A stretch of 64,000 nucleotides of DNA, taken from Maritalea sp049801075. Its GTDB lineage: Bacteria > Pseudomonadota > Alphaproteobacteria > Rhizobiales > Devosiaceae. Below, piece after piece: positions 24,277 to 33,484 of this stretch (its first letter is position 1; every line of letters begins with the position of its first letter). Both the position numbers and the translations under genes were made by a program. The notes beneath the pieces were generated by a model. It was not told the origin of the DNA. It ran no database searches and saw only the letters and a program-made list of their open reading frames with translations. The stretch lies in contig NZ_JBNAGG010000001.1 of assembly GCF_049801075.1 (NCBI RefSeq), positions 1,054,001 to 1,118,000 of the forward strand, given 5' to 3'.

Positions 24277-27276
24277 CTATCTTTGCGGGCTTTCTACGTT
24301 CACTTGTTTTGCAGCGGCAATCTTTTGTTGCTCTTTCTTGGCTTTGATCGCCCGGAGTTCGGCATTGCGCGCCGCTTGTTTGCGGCTTTTCGCATCTTTG
24401 CTCAACAATTGCTCAAAATCGCCACCGGACACGGCTTTAGAGAATGCGAAGCCTTGCGCGTAGCGGCAGCCAAGCCCACGGATCCGCGTTACTTCTTCTT
24501 CGCGCTCTGCACCTTCTGCAATGACCAACAATTCAAGATCTTCAGCCAGCGAAGTGATGGCCTTCATAATTGGCATTTGCGTTTGCGCGATCCCTTTCTC
24601 CTCATCCATTTGCACGAATGTGGATGGAATTTTGATGAAGTCAAACGGGAAGCGGTGCAGATAGGAAAGTGAGGAATGGCCGACGCCAAAATCATCGAGC
24701 GCCAAACGGAATCCCATGCCTTTCAGGGCTTCCAAGATATAGGCAGACTGCTCTGGGCTGGTCATCACTTGGCTTTCGGTCACTTCCAGCAAGAAACGCT
24801 TGGAGATTCCCTCATTGTCCGCGACAAGCTCACGCATTTCATTGAGCAATGTTTCTGACCCAAGCTGTTGCGCAGAAAGATTGATGGACAGGAAGAACGA
24901 TTTGTCCACATCGCCGCCGGAAAGCCAACTTTTGAGTTGCGCTGACGCCTGCTCAATCACCACACGCCCCAGCTTTTCGATCAGGCCATTGCGCTCCGCC
25001 AAAGGAATAAACTCAGATGGGCTAACCGCGCCACGCTTCGGATGGTTCCACCGCATCAATGCTTCGGCACCTGCTAAGCGGCCGTTGGTTAGGTCGAAGA
25101 TCGGCTGGAACAGAATTTGTAATTCGCGCTTTTCAATTGCCGCCTTCAGATCGACCAACAGTGAGTTACCCGGCAAGCTGGTGTCGTTGGTTGTGGTGCG
25201 ATAAGCCTCGATACGGTCGCCGCCATCGCGTTTGGCGTGCAACATGGCCAGCTCCGCATTGCGCAACACTTGCTGCGCAGTTGTTGGCTTATTGTCGTAA
25301 ATCGTGATGCCCATGGAGGCGGAGATCGACAACTCGCTATCACCAAATTTGATCGGATCTTTGATCGCCTTGCGCAATTGCTCAGCAAAATTGGCAATGT
25401 TGGCGGCGCTGCTTTCAGATACCAGAATGACCGCGAACTGATCACCATTTATGCGGGCCAGCGTATCCAATGGTCGCATAAGGCGTGTCAAGCGGCGGGC
25501 AACGGCCAGCAACACCGAATCTGCAGCGACGTGACCGATGCGCTCGTCAAGTTTGGTGAAGCCGTCTAAGTCGATGAAGAACACCGCAGGTTTTGTGGAG
25601 CGAGATTCGCGCGACCGTGCAAGCGCACGTTCCAAACGGTCCCAATATAGCTCGATATTTGGCAAGCCTGTCAGGCTGTCGTGCACCGCGTCATGCAACA
25701 AGCGATCGCGGGCAACGCGCTCGTCGGTCACGTCTTGTAAAGTGCCAACGCAGCGGGAAACTTCGTCGCTGCCGCCCAATACTGGCTTCACCCGCAGTCG
25801 GAAGCTCCGATAGCTCCCATCACGGCTGGCGATGCGGAAATCTGCAGCTACTTTGCCACGGCGCAATTCCACTAGCGTGTCTAGTGCGGTGCGGAACCGA
25901 TCCCGATCTTCCGGGTGCAAGCGCTCCAGCCATAATTTAATGTCGCCACGCAGCGCAGATGGATGTTCGCCCAAGCGCGCGGCCAACCCTTCAGACACGA
26001 CAACGCGGTCGCGCTCAATATTCCAATCGAAAACAAAATCGCCGCTGCCGGTGAGCGCCAATGCGCGTCGTTCAACTTCAGTCAACGCACCAACGGACAC
26101 TTGCCCATCCGTAAAGGCATGTTGAATGGCGGTGAACCCTAAAAGCATGACAATCAAGACCAAGCCACCTGCAACGGCAGACTGCGCCACATCATTGGTG
26201 ATTTCGCCTGAGACCACCATGTAGGCAAAGATCAGCCAAGCTACAAAGATAATCCAGGTCGGCACGATCAGTACTGCGCGGTCATATCCGCGCATCGCTA
26301 GGAATCCAACAACGACAATGCCGAACACGCCGAGCAATGCCAACACTGCGCGGGCGGTACCTACCGCCAAGACAGGTTGGAAGAAGGCCAAAATGATCAA
26401 GGCCAACATGACCAACATCAAGGCGAGCGCCAAATGGATAAAGCGGATATGCCATCGATGCAGGTTGAGATAGATAAAAAGGAAGCCAAATAAAGTTGTG
26501 GCCAGCGCCGCCTCGGCCGCGGCGCGATAGGTTTGTAGCTGGGTGGGTTGAATATTGATCAGTTTCGACAAGATGCCGAAGTCCACGAGCAAGTAGAACA
26601 TTACCGCCCATGCAAGTGCGGCAGCGGCGGGAAACACCCCGCGCCCCTTCACCACAAACATGATGGACAAGAACACAGCCAGCAGCCCGGACACGCCCAA
26701 TACGGTGCCACGGAACAAGGTGAAGGCGTTGATATAGTCGCGGTAGGATGATGGTTCCCACAGGACCATATCGGGCAGATTTTCACCCTCTAGCTCGAGC
26801 ACATAGGTGACCGTGGCCCCAGGGTCGACAGTGATGGAGAACACATCAGCTTCTTGATCATCAACGCGAGTGGGACGGAACCCTTGGCTGGCGGTGATGA
26901 CATTGATGCGCTTGCCGCCCAAATCTGCGCGGAACACACCAGACCCTGGCATTTGGAAAAAGGGAGCGACCAATAATCGCTCAACCTGAACATCCAGAGG
27001 GTTGTGAATGGCGATAAGTGCCCAATTGGGGTTTGAACTTGCGTCTGTCGCTTGCACTTCGATACGGCGGATAATCCCGTTCACGTCTGGTGCTGTGGAC
27101 AGCTGCACCCGGCCTTCTTGGCCCTCGCGCAATTCAATGGCGTCGGATAGATCAACCGCGCCCACTTTTTCAGGAATGGTCACCACATCCAATGCTGTCG
27201 CCGCCCCTGCCCATAGCAAAAGGCATAGGTGCGCCAAAACAATAACAGCATTACGCAGCGCGCGGTACATTCCCAT
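24277..27276 (-). CDS. 7TM-PAS-GGDEF-EAL cyclic-di-GMP signalling protein
   Basis: A 999-aa membrane protein predicted to break down cyclic-di-GMP. A signal peptide (residues 1-28) is followed by a periplasmic beta-rich domain, seven membrane helices (about 190-390), a PAS domain (about 400-520), GGDEF (about 528-695) and EAL (about 705-960), then a basic Ala/Lys tail. The GGDEF site is degenerate (INGDQF), so cyclase activity is unlikely. The EAL site keeps AEALMRW, SINLSAQQL, EVTES, LDDFG, FIKI, AEGAE and QGFAF, so phosphodiesterase activity is likely. ATG 27276 is preferred: GGGGG lies just upstream, whereas a longer start would run into the GNAT gene. Confidence 0.92.
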   Translation of the reverse strand: MGMYRALRNAVIVLAHLCLLLWAGAATALDVVTIPEKVGAVDLSDAIELREGQEGRVQLSTAPDVNGIIRRIEVQATDASSNPNWALIAIHNPLDVQVERLLVAPFFQMPGSGVFRADLGGKRINVITASQGFRPTRVDDQEADVFSITVDPGATVTYVLELEGENLPDMVLWEPSSYRDYINAFTLFRGTVLGVSGLLAVFLSIMFVVKGRGVFPAAAALAWAVMFYLLVDFGILSKLINIQPTQLQTYRAAAEAALATTLFGFLFIYLNLHRWHIRFIHLALALMLVMLALIILAFFQPVLAVGTARAVLALLGVFGIVVVGFLAMRGYDRAVLIVPTWIIFVAWLIFAYMVVSGEITNDVAQSAVAGGLVLIVMLLGFTAIQHAFTDGQVSVGALTEVERRALALTGSGDFVFDWNIERDRVVVSEGLAARLGEHPSALRGDIKLWLERLHPEDRDRFRTALDTLVELRRGKVAADFRIASRDGSYRSFRLRVKPVLGGSDEVSRCVGTLQDVTDERVARDRLLHDAVHDSLTGLPNIELYWDRLERALARSRESRSTKPAVFFIDLDGFTKLDERIGHVAADSVLLAVARRLTRLMRPLDTLARINGDQFAVILVSESSAANIANFAEQLRKAIKDPIKFGDSELSISASMGITIYDNKPTTAQQVLRNAELAMLHAKRDGGDRIEAYRTTTNDTSLPGNSLLVDLKAAIEKRELQILFQPIFDLTNGRLAGAEALMRWNHPKRGAVSPSEFIPLAERNGLIEKLGRVVIEQASAQLKSWLSGGDVDKSFFLSINLSAQQLGSETLLNEMRELVADNEGISKRFLLEVTESQVMTSPEQSAYILEALKGMGFRLALDDFGVGHSSLSYLHRFPFDFIKIPSTFVQMDEEKGIAQTQMPIMKAITSLAEDLELLVIAEGAEREEEVTRIRGLGCRYAQGFAFSKAVSGGDFEQLLSKDAKSRKQAARNAELRAIKAKKEQQKIAAAKQVNVESPQR

Positions 27277-27358
27277 ATTTACCCCCAACGGTTTTTCGTA
27301 GCGTGAAAAAGCCGTTACATCAACTTTATTGTCGAGGTTATCTTCAGATCTCAAATGC

Positions 27359-27946
27359 TTAGGCTTTTTGATAACGTTCTTTGGTGAGCCCAAACAGAAC
27401 GTGATCTTGCCATTTACCATCAATCTTTAAATAGCCTTCTGCCTGGCCTTCGCGCATAAACCCGTTCTTCTCTAACACACGCATAGAACGATGATTATGA
27501 ACTAGGCATGCAGCTTCAGCGCGATGAAGGCCTAACTCATCAAAAATAAATGGCAAAACTCTGGCAACTGCCTCCGTCATGATGCCTTTATTGATTTGAT
27601 CGGCACCCACCCAATATCCAAGCGTGACCGCTTGCGCCACACGTCGCCGTATATTGGAAAGGTTCAATCCCCCAACCAGCCTCGGATTTTCACCTTTCTC
27701 AAAGATCAAAAAAGCATAGGCTTTGTCGGCGCTGGCATCGGCCCTCGCCTTTTTAACGCGGTGCCGAAAAGAGAAGCGCGCCAACTCGGTTTCGCCCCAA
27801 GTTGGCTCATATGGCTTGAGAAAAGTCTGGCTGGCCGCCCGCAGCTCAACCCATTGTGGATAATCTTCCAATTCGGGCAAGCAAAGGAGCAACCGCTCAG
27901 TTTCAAGCGGGGTGAAGCTATTCAACGAGAAGAATCGTTTAATCAC
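27359..27946 (-). CDS. RimJ/RimL-type GNAT acetyltransferase
   Basis: A 195-aa acetyltransferase of the RimJ/RimL group, which acetylates N-termini of ribosomal proteins or other amines. ETERLLLCLPELEDYPQW at the start, LGYWVGADQINKGIMTEAV (acetyl-CoA loop) and RAEAACLVHNHRSMRVLEKN are characteristic. 10 bp after the M16 peptidase stop. The position among thrC/M16 genes is typical of Hyphomicrobiales. Confidence 0.9.
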   Translation of the reverse strand: MIKRFFSLNSFTPLETERLLLCLPELEDYPQWVELRAASQTFLKPYEPTWGETELARFSFRHRVKKARADASADKAYAFLIFEKGENPRLVGGLNLSNIRRRVAQAVTLGYWVGADQINKGIMTEAVARVLPFIFDELGLHRAEAACLVHNHRSMRVLEKNGFMREGQAEGYLKIDGKWQDHVLFGLTKERYQKA

Positions 27947-27956
27947 CCCTCATCTC

Positions 27957-29219
27957 CTATGCCTTGAGGCCGTCTTCGATTCGATCATAGGTTGGGAAAT
28001 GATCAAGCGGTCCAATGGCTGAGACGACGGGCTTTGCATTGTGGAACAATTGTGATGCAACTTCCATCACTCGCCCTGCATCAATGCGGTTGATGCGTTC
28101 CACTGTTTCTTCCAGTGAAATGGGCCGTCCCCACAACAGCTGCTGCCGGGCCAATTGGCCTGCGCGCGATGATGGGCGCTCCAAAGACATCAAAAGCCCG
28201 GCGCGGATTTGATTGCGCACCCGCAACACTTCCTCTTCGGTGATGTTTTGCGTGGCTTGGTGCAATTGATCGAGCACAACAGGCATGAGTTCTTTTACAT
28301 CATCTTCGCCCGTGGCCATTGAAACGCCGAACGTACCCGTGTCGGCAAAGGCCCAATGGAAGGCGAAGATTGAATAGCAGAGACCGCGCTTTTCACGCAC
28401 TTCTTGGAACAAGCGTGAGCTCATGCCACCGCCTAAAATGGACGACAGGATTTGCGAGGCATAAAAACCATCATGGTGGTAAGGACGCCCCTCAACACCG
28501 ATCAAGATGTGCGCTTGTTCATGGTCGCGATTGAGGCGGCGTTCGCCCCCTGTAAACTTCGCTTCCACAGGTTCTGGTGCGCCGCTGACCTTTAGATCTT
28601 TAAATTGGTTTGCCGCGATATCGACCAGTTGATCGTGATCCACATTACCTGCCGCACTCATCACCATGCGGTCGCCCACATACATCCGGTCCATATAGGC
28701 GCGGATGGCGTCTGGCGAGAAACTTTCTACAGAATCGGTGGTGCCCAAGATGGAACGGCCAATAGCCTGTTTTTCAAAGGCTGCTTCTTGGAACAAATCA
28801 AACACATAATCATCTGGCGCATCGTGACTGGCGCCAATTTCTTGTAAAATCACGTGTTTTTCGCGGGTCAGCTCATCTTCACTAAAGCGAGAATTTTGCA
28901 AAATGTCAGAAAGGATGTCGGCGGCAAGGCCTACATCTTCTTTCAAAATGCGCGAGAAATAACCCGTATTCTCGATGCTTGTGGCTGCGTTGACATCGCC
29001 GCCCACATTTTCGATTTCTTCAGCGATTTGCCGCGCGGTGCGGGAATGGGTGCCTTTGAAGGCCATATGTTCCAGCAAGTGGGACAGGCCGTGTTCTTCT
29101 TCAGTTTCGCAGCGCGAGCCAGACTTTACCCAAACGCCAACTGACGCACTTTCAAGGCTTGGCATTGAATGGGTGATCACTGTCATCCCATTATCGAGGG
29201 TGGTCGAACGTAGTGGCAT
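27957..29219 (-). CDS. M16-family zinc metallopeptidase
   Basis: A 420-aa processing-peptidase-like protease. The inverted zinc motif HxxEH is in HLLEHMAFKGT near residues 47-57, with the distal Glu in the NAATSIENTGY region that follows. GGGMSSRLFQEVREKRGLCY marks the second half. Similar to mitochondrial processing peptidase beta and PqqL. Its ATG overlaps the thrC stop by one base (TAATG), so the two are translationally coupled. Confidence 0.95.
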   Translation of the reverse strand: MPLRSTTLDNGMTVITHSMPSLESASVGVWVKSGSRCETEEEHGLSHLLEHMAFKGTHSRTARQIAEEIENVGGDVNAATSIENTGYFSRILKEDVGLAADILSDILQNSRFSEDELTREKHVILQEIGASHDAPDDYVFDLFQEAAFEKQAIGRSILGTTDSVESFSPDAIRAYMDRMYVGDRMVMSAAGNVDHDQLVDIAANQFKDLKVSGAPEPVEAKFTGGERRLNRDHEQAHILIGVEGRPYHHDGFYASQILSSILGGGMSSRLFQEVREKRGLCYSIFAFHWAFADTGTFGVSMATGEDDVKELMPVVLDQLHQATQNITEEEVLRVRNQIRAGLLMSLERPSSRAGQLARQQLLWGRPISLEETVERINRIDAGRVMEVASQLFHNAKPVVSAIGPLDHFPTYDRIEDGLKA

Positions 29220-30622
29220 TAGAGCTCCTTATTGGCGCGGCAATGAGCTTTGATGAAGTTTTCCACTTCACTCTGACTGTTGGCGATCACTTCATAGCGC
29301 TCTTCGCGCTCATAAAGATCGCTCAGCCACTCTGGCAGCGCCGGATCGATTTGGGTGGCTGCTTTCACAGCAGCAGGGAATTTCGCCGGATGCGCTGTTG
29401 AGAGCGACACCATCGGCGTTGTTGTTTCAATCTGATTTTTGGCGACGGCCACCGCAACAGCTGTATGCGGATCGAGCAGATAGCCGGAATGACTTAAAGT
29501 ATGCGCTTGCACCTGTTCAGTTTGTGCCTGATCAGCGGTGCCTGCTTTAAACTCGGCGCGGATGGCGTTGGCTTCCGTTGCCGTCAGTTCAAAACCGCCC
29601 GATTGCTTGAGCTGCGCCATCTGGCGTTTGACCAACTCGGCATCGCGCCCCGCAGCTTCAAATAGCAAGCGTTCAAAATTTGAAGATATCTGAATATCCA
29701 TGGACGGGCTGGTCGTTGCCGATACGCCATCCATTTCATAGCGCCCTTCATCCAATGTGCGGCGCAGAATATCATTTTCATTGGTGGCGATGATCAGGTT
29801 TTTGATCGGCAAGCCCATGCGCTTTGCCACATAGCCCGCGAAGACATCGCCAAAATTGCCTGTGGGCACCGTGAAACTGATTTGACGATGCGGTGCGCCA
29901 AGCGCGGCAGCGGCGGTGAAGTAATACACCACTTGCGCAACAATCCGGCCCCAATTGATGGAGTTGACGCCAGAGAGCAGAACAGAATCCCGGAAATGGT
30001 GATTGTTGAACATGTCTTTGACGATGGTCTGGCAATCATCAAAATTGCCTTCCAACGCGATGTTGAACACGTTTTCATCCAGCACCGTTGTCATTTGGCG
30101 CTGTTGCACCGGCGACACCATGCCTTTGGGATGCAGGATAAAGATATCTGTGTTGTCGCGACCACGGAATGCTTCGATTGCAGCGGACCCTGTGTCACCA
30201 GACGTGGCACCGACAATGGTGGCGCGTTGATTGCGCTCGCCCAGGATATGATCCATGACGCGCGCCAAGAATTGCATCGCCACATCTTTAAAAGCGAGCG
30301 TTGGCCCGTGGAACAATTCCAATACAAAATGGCCCGGCTCGATCTGCACCAATGGTGCCACGGCATCATGGCGGAAGGTGCCATAGGCGGCATCCAACAT
30401 TTCGCGCAATTTTTCATCGGCAATTTCACCATCAACGAAGGGCGAGATCACTTCAAAAGCGATGTCAGCAAATGGCCGGTTGGCCATTGCCGCGATTTGT
30501 TCGCTTGAGAATTGCGGCCAGCTTTCTGGCAGATAGAGGCCGCCATCGCGGGCAAGACCAGCAAGGACTGCGTCACAAAAACCCAATCGCGGTGCATCGC
30601 CGCGCGTACTTATATATTGCAT
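29219..30622 (-). CDS. thrC: Threonine synthase
   Basis: A 467-aa pyridoxal-phosphate enzyme making threonine from O-phosphohomoserine. MQYISTRGDAP start, FHGPTLAFKDVAMQFLAR with the PLP Lys, GATSGDTGSAAIEAFRG with the phosphate-binding region, and VPTGNFGDVFAGY are all hallmarks of the longer, plant/fungal-related bacterial class. 33 bp downstream of SURF1. Confidence 0.97.
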   Translation of the reverse strand: MQYISTRGDAPRLGFCDAVLAGLARDGGLYLPESWPQFSSEQIAAMANRPFADIAFEVISPFVDGEIADEKLREMLDAAYGTFRHDAVAPLVQIEPGHFVLELFHGPTLAFKDVAMQFLARVMDHILGERNQRATIVGATSGDTGSAAIEAFRGRDNTDIFILHPKGMVSPVQQRQMTTVLDENVFNIALEGNFDDCQTIVKDMFNNHHFRDSVLLSGVNSINWGRIVAQVVYYFTAAAALGAPHRQISFTVPTGNFGDVFAGYVAKRMGLPIKNLIIATNENDILRRTLDEGRYEMDGVSATTSPSMDIQISSNFERLLFEAAGRDAELVKRQMAQLKQSGGFELTATEANAIRAEFKAGTADQAQTEQVQAHTLSHSGYLLDPHTAVAVAVAKNQIETTTPMVSLSTAHPAKFPAAVKAATQIDPALPEWLSDLYEREERYEVIANSQSEVENFIKAHCRANKEL

Positions 30623-30655
30623 AAGGTCGTCCGAAGGTAATTTTGAAGGGGCACC

Positions 30656-31450
30656 CTAATCTTCTGCTTTCGTTTTCGCAAGTTCTTGGCGCGGTCGACG
30701 GGTACGAATGAGCCAAAAAATCGCCAATATCGGCATCAGGGCCGCCAAGCCGAACCAAGTGAAGGCATATTCCATGTGGCGGTTGGAGAAATCGAGCGTT
30801 GCATCGTCTGGCGCTTGCGGCAACTCACTTGCCACCGGGCTCGACAAATTCACATAAAACGGCGCCACATTTTCAAGTTCTGGAAACAACACTTCATTGA
30901 GCCGTGGCGGATTGATGACCCAATCCACTTGCTTTGCCAAATCCGGCTCCAGCGTCGCGCTGCCCACACGTTCTGGGCGCCGCATATAGCCTTCGACTTC
31001 AATTGTGCCTTTGGGCGCGGACGCATAATCGGCTTTAGGCAAAACTTGCTCTTGTGGTGCGAAGCCGCGATTGACGAATACGACACCGCCATCGGCCACC
31101 TGAAACGGCGTGACGATCCAATAGCCGGGGCCGGAATAGCGATCACGCTTTTTGGGCAACGAGATAAACACGCGCGCCTCACAGCATTCTAAGAATTGTC
31201 CGCTAAGGCGGACCTTTTGAAAGTCGAATGCGTCTGGGTTCAATTCTGCCCACTCGGTTTGAGCCGGAAGTTGCACGCGCTCGGCATTGAGACGATCATT
31301 GGCAGAGGCGATCAGTTGCTCTTTCCATTGCAGCCGATCCATTTGCCAAAAACCGAGCGCCAAAAACAAGATCATCGACAGCAGCAAGAAGCCGACAAAG
31401 AAGGCTTTGCCCAATCCAGATTGACGCAGTTTTTCGCTGGCTTCACTCAT
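30656..31450 (-). CDS. SURF1-family cytochrome oxidase assembly protein
   Basis: A 264-aa inner-membrane protein needed for haem insertion into cytochrome oxidase. The N-terminal helix AFFVGFLLLSMILFLALGFW, then GYWIVTPFQVADGG and VFVNRGFAP, GYMRRPE, and a C-terminal helix near YAFTWFGLAALMPILAIFWL match SURF1. ATG 31450 was chosen because GAGGA lies 8 nt upstream; it overlaps the DUF983 stop by 8 bp. Placement in the ctaCDBGE cluster supports the call. Confidence 0.92.
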   Translation of the reverse strand: MSEASEKLRQSGLGKAFFVGFLLLSMILFLALGFWQMDRLQWKEQLIASANDRLNAERVQLPAQTEWAELNPDAFDFQKVRLSGQFLECCEARVFISLPKKRDRYSGPGYWIVTPFQVADGGVVFVNRGFAPQEQVLPKADYASAPKGTIEVEGYMRRPERVGSATLEPDLAKQVDWVINPPRLNEVLFPELENVAPFYVNLSSPVASELPQAPDDATLDFSNRHMEYAFTWFGLAALMPILAIFWLIRTRRPRQELAKTKAED

Positions 31451-31838
31451 TTGGCTTTTCCTCGTTGTCATCGTCAGCCCATTTCGCTTCTTGGGCGTCA
31501 TTTTTATATTGCAAGGCGATCATCAAGCCCTTGAGGGGGCGCAATAGGCAAAAGCTCAAAATGATGGTCGCCGGAATCCACAATAGCAGGTGAACGGCCA
31601 AGGGGGGTGAGAAGCTCACCTCTACAGCCAAGGCCGCCCCCACAATGACAAACCCAACAATCATCATGATGAAGACAGCTGGACCATCGCCGCTATCTGC
31701 AAAATCATAAGAAAGGCCACAGCTTTCGCATTGGTCCTCGACCTGCAAGAAGCCGCGCAGTAAATCCCCTTCGCCACAGCGTGGGCAGCGGCAGCGCAAT
31801 CCGGCAGATGTGGGTGAGCTCTCTGGATATTCAGTCAT
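31443..31838 (-). CDS. DUF983 zinc-ribbon membrane protein
   Basis: A 131-aa protein with a zinc ribbon (CPRCGEGDLL and CESCG) followed by two membrane helices (AVFIMMIVGFVIVGAALAVE and LLLWIPATIILSFCLL). DUF983 genes lie in cytochrome oxidase clusters of many alphaproteobacteria; a role in oxidase assembly is inferred only from neighbourhood. ATG 31838 was chosen because upstream sequence would overlap the ctaE transcript-end hairpin. Confidence 0.9.
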   Translation of the reverse strand: MTEYPESSPTSAGLRCRCPRCGEGDLLRGFLQVEDQCESCGLSYDFADSGDGPAVFIMMIVGFVIVGAALAVEVSFSPPLAVHLLLWIPATIILSFCLLRPLKGLMIALQYKNDAQEAKWADDDNEEKPNE

Positions 31839-31866
31839 GTTTGACGCCTTATGCCATACAAACGAG

Positions 31867-31894
31867 AAAGGGCGCGACCGATGGCGCGCCCTTT
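31867..31894 (-). terminator. Transcript-end hairpin behind ctaE
   Basis: AAAGGGCGCG and CGCGCCCTTT form a perfect 10-bp stem with an 8-base loop, 22 bp after the ctaE stop on the minus strand. The T run is short and broken (TTTCTCGTTTGT). It could cut transcription partly before DUF983, SURF1 and thrC. Confidence 0.6.
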
Positions 31895-31915
31895 GAAGAT
31901 TTTTAGTGGTGCACC

Positions 31916-32752
31916 TTAGTGGTGGCCAACTGCGACACCCCATGCGCCCCATACATAGATGGACGCAAACAGGAAGAGCCAAACCACGTCAACAAAGTGC
32001 CAATACCAAGCGGCAAATTCAAAGCCGAGATGTTGTTTCTCAGTGAAATGACCAGCCAAAGCGCGGAACAAACATACCAGCAAGAAGATCGTGCCGACGA
32101 ACACGTGGAAACCGTGGAAACCGGTCGCCATAAAGAATGTCGCGCCGTAGATGTTGCCTGAGAAGCTGAAGCCGGCTGAAGCATATTCAATGCCTTGTAC
32201 CAATGTGAACACTGCGCCCAAAATCACTGTGAGCACCAAGCCCCACTTCAAGCCATCACGATCGCCGGACAGTAATGAATGGTGCGCCCAAGTCACAGTC
32301 ATGCCAGATGTCAGCAACAACAATGTGTTGAAGATCGGCAAGTGCCATGGGTCAAACAGCTCGACGCCGGTTGGAGGCCAATGGCCACCAGTGGCGGCGA
32401 CGCGGCCGATTTGCTGTGCTTCATCAACATAGAAGAACATGTCGAAATAGGCCCAGAACCACGCCACGAAGAACATGATTTCTGAAATGATGAACAGGAT
32501 CATCCCATAGCGGTGATGCAACTGCACAACTGGTGTGTGGTCGCCCGCTTGGCTTTCTTTAATGACATCGCGCCACCAGCCAAACATGGTGTAAAGCACG
32601 CCAGCGAGGCCAAGGAAGAAGACATAAGGTGTCCAGTCTTGCATCCAAGCGATACCGCCAATTGCCATAATAAGTGCTGAAAAAGACCCAATGAATGGCC
32701 ATGGGCTTGGGTCGACCAAGTGATAATCATGATTTTTGGCGTGTGCGGCCAT
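31916..32752 (-). CDS. ctaE: Cytochrome c oxidase subunit III
   Basis: A 278-aa integral membrane subunit of the aa3-type oxidase. HDYHLVDPSPWPFIGSFSAL at the N-terminus, WWRDVIKES, HTPVVQLHHRYGMILFI and GFHGFHVFVGTIFL are conserved; seven helices are evident. 18 bp downstream of ctaG. Confidence 0.97.
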   Translation of the reverse strand: MAAHAKNHDYHLVDPSPWPFIGSFSALIMAIGGIAWMQDWTPYVFFLGLAGVLYTMFGWWRDVIKESQAGDHTPVVQLHHRYGMILFIISEIMFFVAWFWAYFDMFFYVDEAQQIGRVAATGGHWPPTGVELFDPWHLPIFNTLLLLTSGMTVTWAHHSLLSGDRDGLKWGLVLTVILGAVFTLVQGIEYASAGFSFSGNIYGATFFMATGFHGFHVFVGTIFLLVCLFRALAGHFTEKQHLGFEFAAWYWHFVDVVWLFLFASIYVWGAWGVAVGHH

Positions 32753-32770
32753 ATTTAGCTTCTCCCAATC

Positions 32771-33313
32771 TTATGAAGCATGGAATGCATAAAAGAGCGT
32801 GACTTCCCGAATTGTGTCAAGCTCGTCGTTTAAATCCAGTTCCGGATCTAGATAATATAGAACCGGCATTTCTACTGTTTCATTCGGTGCAAGTTTTTGC
32901 TCGGTGAAACAAAAACATTCAATCTTGTTGAAGTAGGGCCCCATGGACTGTGGCGTCACATTGAAGCTTGCAGTTGTGGTGATTTCTTTATCGGTCAAGT
33001 TGGTTGCCAAATAGGTCACCGTGATCTTTTTGCCAACCTTGTCCACTTGCGTGGCGGCCGGAACAATCTTTACAGGCAAGTCGCCGGCAACCTGCGCTGC
33101 AAAGCGCACAGTCATTTCGCGGTCGATTACTGGAACAGCATTATCTTCAGCGCGTTGCGTAGTGCCGCCATAGCCAGTTACCTGACAAAAGATTTGATAA
33201 ATCGGCACCGCAGCATAAGCCATACCCACCATCAACGCGACAACCAGCACCAGGCCATAGGCCATGCGCTTATTGTTTCGGTTAGATGAATTTTGGGTAT
33301 CGATATGAGCCAT
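32771..33313 (-). CDS. ctaG: Cytochrome c oxidase assembly protein CtaG (Cox11-type)
   Basis: A 180-aa membrane-anchored copper chaperone for the CuB site. One N-terminal helix (YGLVLVVALMVGMAYAAVPIY) leads to a periplasmic Ig-like domain. IYQIFCQVTGYGGTTQRA holds a conserved Cys, and KIECFCFTEQKL holds the CFCF copper-binding pair. 12 bp from coxF. Confidence 0.97.
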   Translation of the reverse strand: MAHIDTQNSSNRNNKRMAYGLVLVVALMVGMAYAAVPIYQIFCQVTGYGGTTQRAEDNAVPVIDREMTVRFAAQVAGDLPVKIVPAATQVDKVGKKITVTYLATNLTDKEITTTASFNVTPQSMGPYFNKIECFCFTEQKLAPNETVEMPVLYYLDPELDLNDELDTIREVTLFYAFHAS

Positions 33314-33325
33314 TGTTGCGTGTTC

Positions 33326-33484
33326 CTATAATGGTCGCTGGAAAATGGCAGGGCCAATTTTCACAATGGTGATGGCATAAAACAAGATGGCCAATGCGCC
33401 CAAGATGAGAGCAAGCGCAATAGAGCGCTTACGCCGACGTTTAGCCAACTTTTCTTCTTCAGTCATTTTCACTTCATCGCTCAT
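33326..33484 (-). CDS. coxF: Small membrane protein, CoxF-like
   Basis: A 52-aa product not found by ordinary length cut-offs. It starts MSDEVKMTEEEKLAKRRRKR, then one membrane helix SIALALILGALAILFYAITI, then VKIGPAIFQRPL. The ATGA overlap with the ctaB stop (33481-33484) and the 12-bp gap to ctaG show it is translated. CoxF is the small gene known at this place in Rhizobiales oxidase clusters; its role is unclear and perhaps assembly-related. Confidence 0.82.
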   Translation of the reverse strand: MSDEVKMTEEEKLAKRRRKRSIALALILGALAILFYAITIVKIGPAIFQRPL

